Positions 5,857 through 9,214 of a stretch of 9,214 bases of DNA are shown here, in pieces (positions within the stretch are counted from its first letter, which is position 1; every line of letters starts with the position of its first letter). Under the pieces are notes generated by a model. That model was given only the letters and a program-made list of their open reading frames with translations, ran no database searches and had not been told where the DNA came from. Source of the stretch: an uncultured Eubacteriales bacterium (lineage in GTDB: Bacteria > Bacillota > Clostridia > Oscillospirales > CAG-272); NCBI GenBank assembly GCA_949286815.1, contig CASEEB010000308.1:1-9214 (forward strand). Direction: 5' to 3'. A program made the translations under genes and the position numbers.

Positions 5857-7476
5857 ATGAGTGAAGATAAATATATCCTTTGCGGTATAGAGGCGCCTTT
5901 TGACGCTGCCGAAGAAGAGATTTTTGCCCGTGCGCAGCAAAAAATCCTAAAAGCGGGCATTCCTTCTTCGGCATATGATATAAAAATTTACAAAAAATCA
6001 ATTGACGCACGACACAGAGAAGTCATTAAGGCGGTCTGCTCTGTGTCGCTTGACTTTTCAAAAGACGGGAAAATATATGCCTCGGCTTTGGAAAAACTCG
6101 GCGCGAAAAGGCTGAAAAGCGGTGAACTGAATATAATCAAAGGCAGAGATTGTATGAAAAATCCACCTTTGGTCGTCGGGATGGGTCCCGCGGGAATGTT
6201 TTGCGCGCTTTTGCTTGCGAGCGAGGGTTATTGTCCGATTTTGATTGACCGGGGGGATTGCGTCGCGGCGCGCACAGCGTCGGTGGAGCGATTTTATAAA
6301 TTCGGAGAGCTTGACACCGATTCCAATATACAGTTCGGAGCCGGCGGCGCTGGTACTTTCTCGGACGGAAAACTCATTACCCGAATAAATGACCCTATGG
6401 TGTCGTATGTGCTGGAAAAATTTTATGAGTTCGGGGCGCCGAAAGAGATTCTGTATAAAGCAAAACCGCATATAGGGACGGATATACTTTCCGCGGTTGT
6501 CGAAAATATTCTTCAAAGGATAAAGGATTTGGGAGGTAAGGTGATTTACCGCTGCCGTCTCGAAAGGATAAATGAAAGAGAGAACGGAGAAGTAGAAGCG
6601 GTAACAAGTCACGGAAACATAAACTGCTCTTGCTGTGTGCTTGCTCTCGGTCACAGCGCGAGAGATACTTATAAAATGCTGTTGAATGAGGGATTTGAAA
6701 TCATAGGCAAGCCTTTTTCAGTGGGTGTCAGGATAGAGCACAGAAGAGAGGATATTGAAAAAGCGTTGTTCGGAAAATATGCCGGACATCCCGCGCTCGG
6801 CGCGGCAGAGTATGCGCTTTCCGATACCAAATCGGACCGTGGAGTATATACATTCTGCATGTGTCCGGGGGGCGAAGTCGTGGCGGCGGCGTCCGAGGAA
6901 GGCGGAGTAGTCGTAAACGGGATGAGCAGATATAAGAGAGACGGAGTAAATTCAAATTCCGCAGTGGCTGTATCTGTTAAGCTTTCGGATATTGAACCCG
7001 TGGACGGAAACGCCGTGCTCGGGGCGATTGCTTTTCAAAGAAGCATTGAAATGAAGGCGTTTTCCGAAGGCGGGGGCGATTACCGCGTGCCGGTGCAGAC
7101 CGTAGGTGATTTTCTGAAAATGAAAGAGGGAAGCAAACCCGGAAGGATCATGCCTACATATATGGGAGGAGATAAATATAAATTGTCTGATATTGACCGC
7201 ATTTTCCCTGAATTTATAACCAATGCGCTCAGATACGGAATTTTGTCGTTTGACAGAAAAATAAAAGGTTTTGCGCGCGATGAGGCGGTGCTGTCGGCGC
7301 CGGAGACAAGGACATCCTCCCCTTTGCGTATCCTCAGAACCGATGAGTTGACTGCCGTGGGAAAACGTAATATTTATCCTTGCGGCGAGGGCGCGGGTTA
7401 CGCCGGGGGTATCACCAGCGCCGCGGTCGACGGAGTGAAGGTGGCGTTGGAGATAATGAAAAGATGGAAAGCTTGA
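5857..7476 (+). CDS. FAD-dependent oxidoreductase, COG2509-like
   Basis: The 539-residue cytoplasmic flavoprotein has an N-terminal domain of about 100 residues carrying the family signature SIDARHREVI (48-57). A Rossmann FAD-binding site follows (VVGMGPAGMFCALLLASEG, 106-124, with the acidic-strand end at ILIDRG, 128-133). Further motifs are FGAGGAGTFSDGKL (160-173), LALGHSARD (262-270), and the C-terminal FAD loop GEGAGYAGGITSAAVDG (510-526). This matches the uncharacterised 'FAD-dependent dehydrogenase' group (COG2509); substrate and physiological role are not established as far as I know. It starts 1 base after the cdaR stop with only a weak site (ACGGAACAG) inside cdaR, so its translation probably depends on cdaR. 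I recall similar genes near ybbR/glmM in other clostridia, which would make the link conserved, but I cannot verify this here. Confidence 0.88.
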   Translation: MSEDKYILCGIEAPFDAAEEEIFARAQQKILKAGIPSSAYDIKIYKKSIDARHREVIKAVCSVSLDFSKDGKIYASALEKLGAKRLKSGELNIIKGRDCMKNPPLVVGMGPAGMFCALLLASEGYCPILIDRGDCVAARTASVERFYKFGELDTDSNIQFGAGGAGTFSDGKLITRINDPMVSYVLEKFYEFGAPKEILYKAKPHIGTDILSAVVENILQRIKDLGGKVIYRCRLERINERENGEVEAVTSHGNINCSCCVLALGHSARDTYKMLLNEGFEIIGKPFSVGVRIEHRREDIEKALFGKYAGHPALGAAEYALSDTKSDRGVYTFCMCPGGEVVAAASEEGGVVVNGMSRYKRDGVNSNSAVAVSVKLSDIEPVDGNAVLGAIAFQRSIEMKAFSEGGGDYRVPVQTVGDFLKMKEGSKPGRIMPTYMGGDKYKLSDIDRIFPEFITNALRYGILSFDRKIKGFARDEAVLSAPETRTSSPLRILRTDELTAVGKRNIYPCGEGAGYAGGITSAAVDGVKVALEIMKRWKA

Positions 7477-7525
7477 TGACTGTGCAGATCTTGAGCAAAT
7501 CATAAAAGGATAGGGTTGGCGGATA

Positions 7526-9214
7526 ATGAAATATACTGAAAAAGAAAAGATTTGGTCATTGCTGTACCCTGAGGACGATGCGGCGGCGAATGATATCATA
7601 CATAAAATGTCCGATGACATGAAAATCTCTTTGACCTGCGCTAAGGTCATATATAACAGGGGCTACAGAAATGTCGCCGATGCCCGGCAATTTATCTGCG
7701 CTGATATAAACGCGCTTGAGGATCCTTTTTTGATGCGGGACATGAACGCCGCCGTTTCGCGGATTTTTGGGGCGTTGCAAAACCGGGAGAAAATCACCGT
7801 TTACGGGGATTATGACGTTGACGGCGTTACCTCGGTAACCCTGATATATCTTTATCTCAAAGGTATGGGAGCCGATGTGGATTATTATATTCCGTCCAGA
7901 AGCGGGGAAGGCTACGGACTTTCGGTTTGCGCAATAGATAAACTCAAGGAGTGCGGAACAGAGCTCATAGTTACGGTCGATACCGGAATTACGGCAATTT
8001 ATGAATCCGAATACGCAAAGGCCAAGGGAATTGATATGGTCATCACAGACCACCATGAGTGTCATCAGAATATTCCGGAAGCCTGCGCGGTGGTAAACCC
8101 TCACCGACCGGACTGCAAATATCCTTTCGCGGAGCTTGCCGGCGTGGGAGTAGTGTTTAAGCTGATCTGCGCGATGGAGATGACCGCAAATCCCGAAACA
8201 GACATAAAAATAATACTCGGAAGGCTTTGCGACAGGTTTATTGACCTTGTAGCGTTGGGGACTATAGCTGACGTCATGCCGTTGCGCGGTGAAAACCGGG
8301 CGATAGTTAAAATGGGTCTTGAGCATATCGCGAAATCGGACAGATGCGGACTCGCGGCGCTGCTCGACGCTATGTCCAACGGAAACAAAAACTCAAAACC
8401 GGCGCTTAAAGGAAGTGCCGCTTCCAAAAAGCGCAAGGTCAATGCGGGATTGATTGGTTACGGAGTCGCTCCTCGAATAAATGCCGCGGGACGTATAAGC
8501 AGCGCGTCTAAAGCGGTTGAGCTTCTGCTGTGCGATGACTACGCAAGCGCGTATGTCAAAGCCGAGGAGCTCTGCGAGATAAATCTGCGCAGGCAAATAG
8601 AGGAAAATAACATCGCGAACGAGGCTTATGAAATTATAGAGAAAACGCATGATTTTGAAAATGACAGGGTGATTGTCGTTAGCGGGGACAATTGGCATCA
8701 GGGAATTATCGGCATAGTAGCGTCAAGAGTCACGGAAAAATACGGACTTCCCTCAATTCTGATCTCTTTTGACGGTTCGGTAAGTGAATCGGCGTCACCG
8801 TATGATACCGGAAAGGGATCGGGAAGAAGTGTCAAGGGGCTTAATCTTGTGGAGGCCCTGGGATATTGTTCCGATTTGCTTGACAGGTACGGGGGGCATG
8901 AGCTCGCGGCGGGGCTTACATTAAAAAGGTGCAATATAGACTTATTCAGAAGAAAGATCAATGAATATGCAGAGAAGAATTTTCAGGATTTTCAGAATGC
9001 CGACAGACGAGAGGCGGACTGTGAGCTTAAACTGAGCGACGCCACCATGAGTCTTGCGGGCGAAATCAACTGTCTTGAGCCTTTCGGAGTGTCAAATGCC
9101 AATCCGGTATTCATGATAAAATCACTTTCGATACTGAAAATAGTTTCCATGGGCGGAGGAAAGCATTTGAAACTGATTCTGACCGACGGAAAAATCATTA
9201 TTCATGCGGTTTAT
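7526..9214 (+). CDS. recJ: Single-stranded-DNA-specific exonuclease RecJ (3' end beyond window)
   Basis: RecJ degrades single-stranded DNA 5' to 3' in recombinational, mismatch and excision repair. The first 563 codons run open to the edge. The DHH domain has YGDYDVDGVTS (93-103), VTVDTGIT (149-156), TDHHE (174-178) and LGTIADVMPL (244-253). APRINAAGR (315-323) leads into the DHHA1 region with HQGIIGIVASR (391-401), GKGSGRS (429-435) and RYGGHELAAGL (454-464). The beginning of the OB-fold region (ECCxL-type segment ADCELKLSD, 497-505; CLEPFGVSNANPVF, 516-529) follows. The intact YGDYDVDG and long C-terminal part separate it from the DHH-family phosphodiesterases GdpP and NrnA. A Lys-rich insert of about 20 residues (284-305) is unusual. 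ATG 7526 is the first start after an in-frame TAG at 7511; its ribosome site (GGCGG, 7518-7522, or AAAGGA, 7505-7510) is poor. Confidence 0.96.
   Translation, partial: MKYTEKEKIWSLLYPEDDAAANDIIHKMSDDMKISLTCAKVIYNRGYRNVADARQFICADINALEDPFLMRDMNAAVSRIFGALQNREKITVYGDYDVDGVTSVTLIYLYLKGMGADVDYYIPSRSGEGYGLSVCAIDKLKECGTELIVTVDTGITAIYESEYAKAKGIDMVITDHHECHQNIPEACAVVNPHRPDCKYPFAELAGVGVVFKLICAMEMTANPETDIKIILGRLCDRFIDLVALGTIADVMPLRGENRAIVKMGLEHIAKSDRCGLAALLDAMSNGNKNSKPALKGSAASKKRKVNAGLIGYGVAPRINAAGRISSASKAVELLLCDDYASAYVKAEELCEINLRRQIEENNIANEAYEIIEKTHDFENDRVIVVSGDNWHQGIIGIVASRVTEKYGLPSILISFDGSVSESASPYDTGKGSGRSVKGLNLVEALGYCSDLLDRYGGHELAAGLTLKRCNIDLFRRKINEYAEKNFQDFQNADRREADCELKLSDATMSLAGEINCLEPFGVSNANPVFMIKSLSILKIVSMGGGKHLKLILTDGKIIIHAVY

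Noticed and set aside
4611..5960. 449-codon reverse-strand frame opposite cdaA end, cdaR and the flavoprotein start
   Set aside because: It is antisense to convincingly assigned genes, shows no family motif and has a composition typical of a shadow frame.
6952..8326. Two long reverse-strand frames (6952-7650 and 7556-8326)
   Set aside because: They lie opposite the flavoprotein and recJ, whose conserved motifs are intact on the + strand; no family resemblance or start site supports them.
8423..8440. KKRKV in RecJ resembling a nuclear localisation signal
   Set aside because: It lies in a basic low-complexity insert of a bacterial repair enzyme; the resemblance to a eukaryotic signal is coincidental.
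1..9214. CRISPR arrays, tRNA or rRNA genes, insertion sequences
   Set aside because: No regularly spaced repeats, no cloverleaf or conserved rRNA segments, and no transposase motifs or terminal inverted repeats were seen on either strand.

Overview
The window reads as chromosomal DNA from a Clostridia-type Bacillota, probably a gut Ruminococcaceae/Oscillospiraceae- or Lachnospiraceae-like bacterium. The reasons are the CdaA/CdaR pair, the clostridial-style NAPRT and COG2509-type oxidoreductase, strong AGGAG-type ribosome sites, sigma-A promoters, and mixed AT-rich and moderate-GC composition. This assignment is inferred from gene content; no rRNA or marker tree is available. All supported genes lie on the + strand.

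Bases 1-1160 form a strikingly AT-rich accessory segment. It holds the last 62 codons of an unrecognised protein (3-191), an unrecognised 202-residue protein (312-920) and a possible 29-codon peptide ending in a CxxC motif (934-1023). A non-coding stretch follows (1024-1131), then a textbook rho-independent terminator (1132-1158) that separates this segment from the more conventional DNA downstream.

Bases 1163-2127 hold an extended -10 promoter, an unrecognised polytopic membrane protein (1272-2087) and a weak AT-rich hairpin after it. A near-consensus promoter overlapped by two 12-bp AT palindromes then drives pncB (nicotinate phosphoribosyltransferase, 2273-3724).

Bases 3725-9214 carry a closely spaced same-strand series: cdaA (diadenylate cyclase), cdaR (its YbbR-domain membrane partner), a COG2509-like FAD-dependent oxidoreductase starting 1 nt after cdaR, and recJ (single-strand DNA exonuclease), which runs off the right edge after 563 codons. 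No convincing terminator or promoter interrupts pncB to recJ, so NAD salvage, c-di-AMP synthesis, an uncharacterised flavoprotein and DNA repair may share transcripts. The most interesting points are a replaced active-site-proximal loop in CdaA, the flavoprotein tightly coupled to cdaR, the CxxC mini-ORF beside a terminator, and the operator-like palindromes at the pncB promoter.
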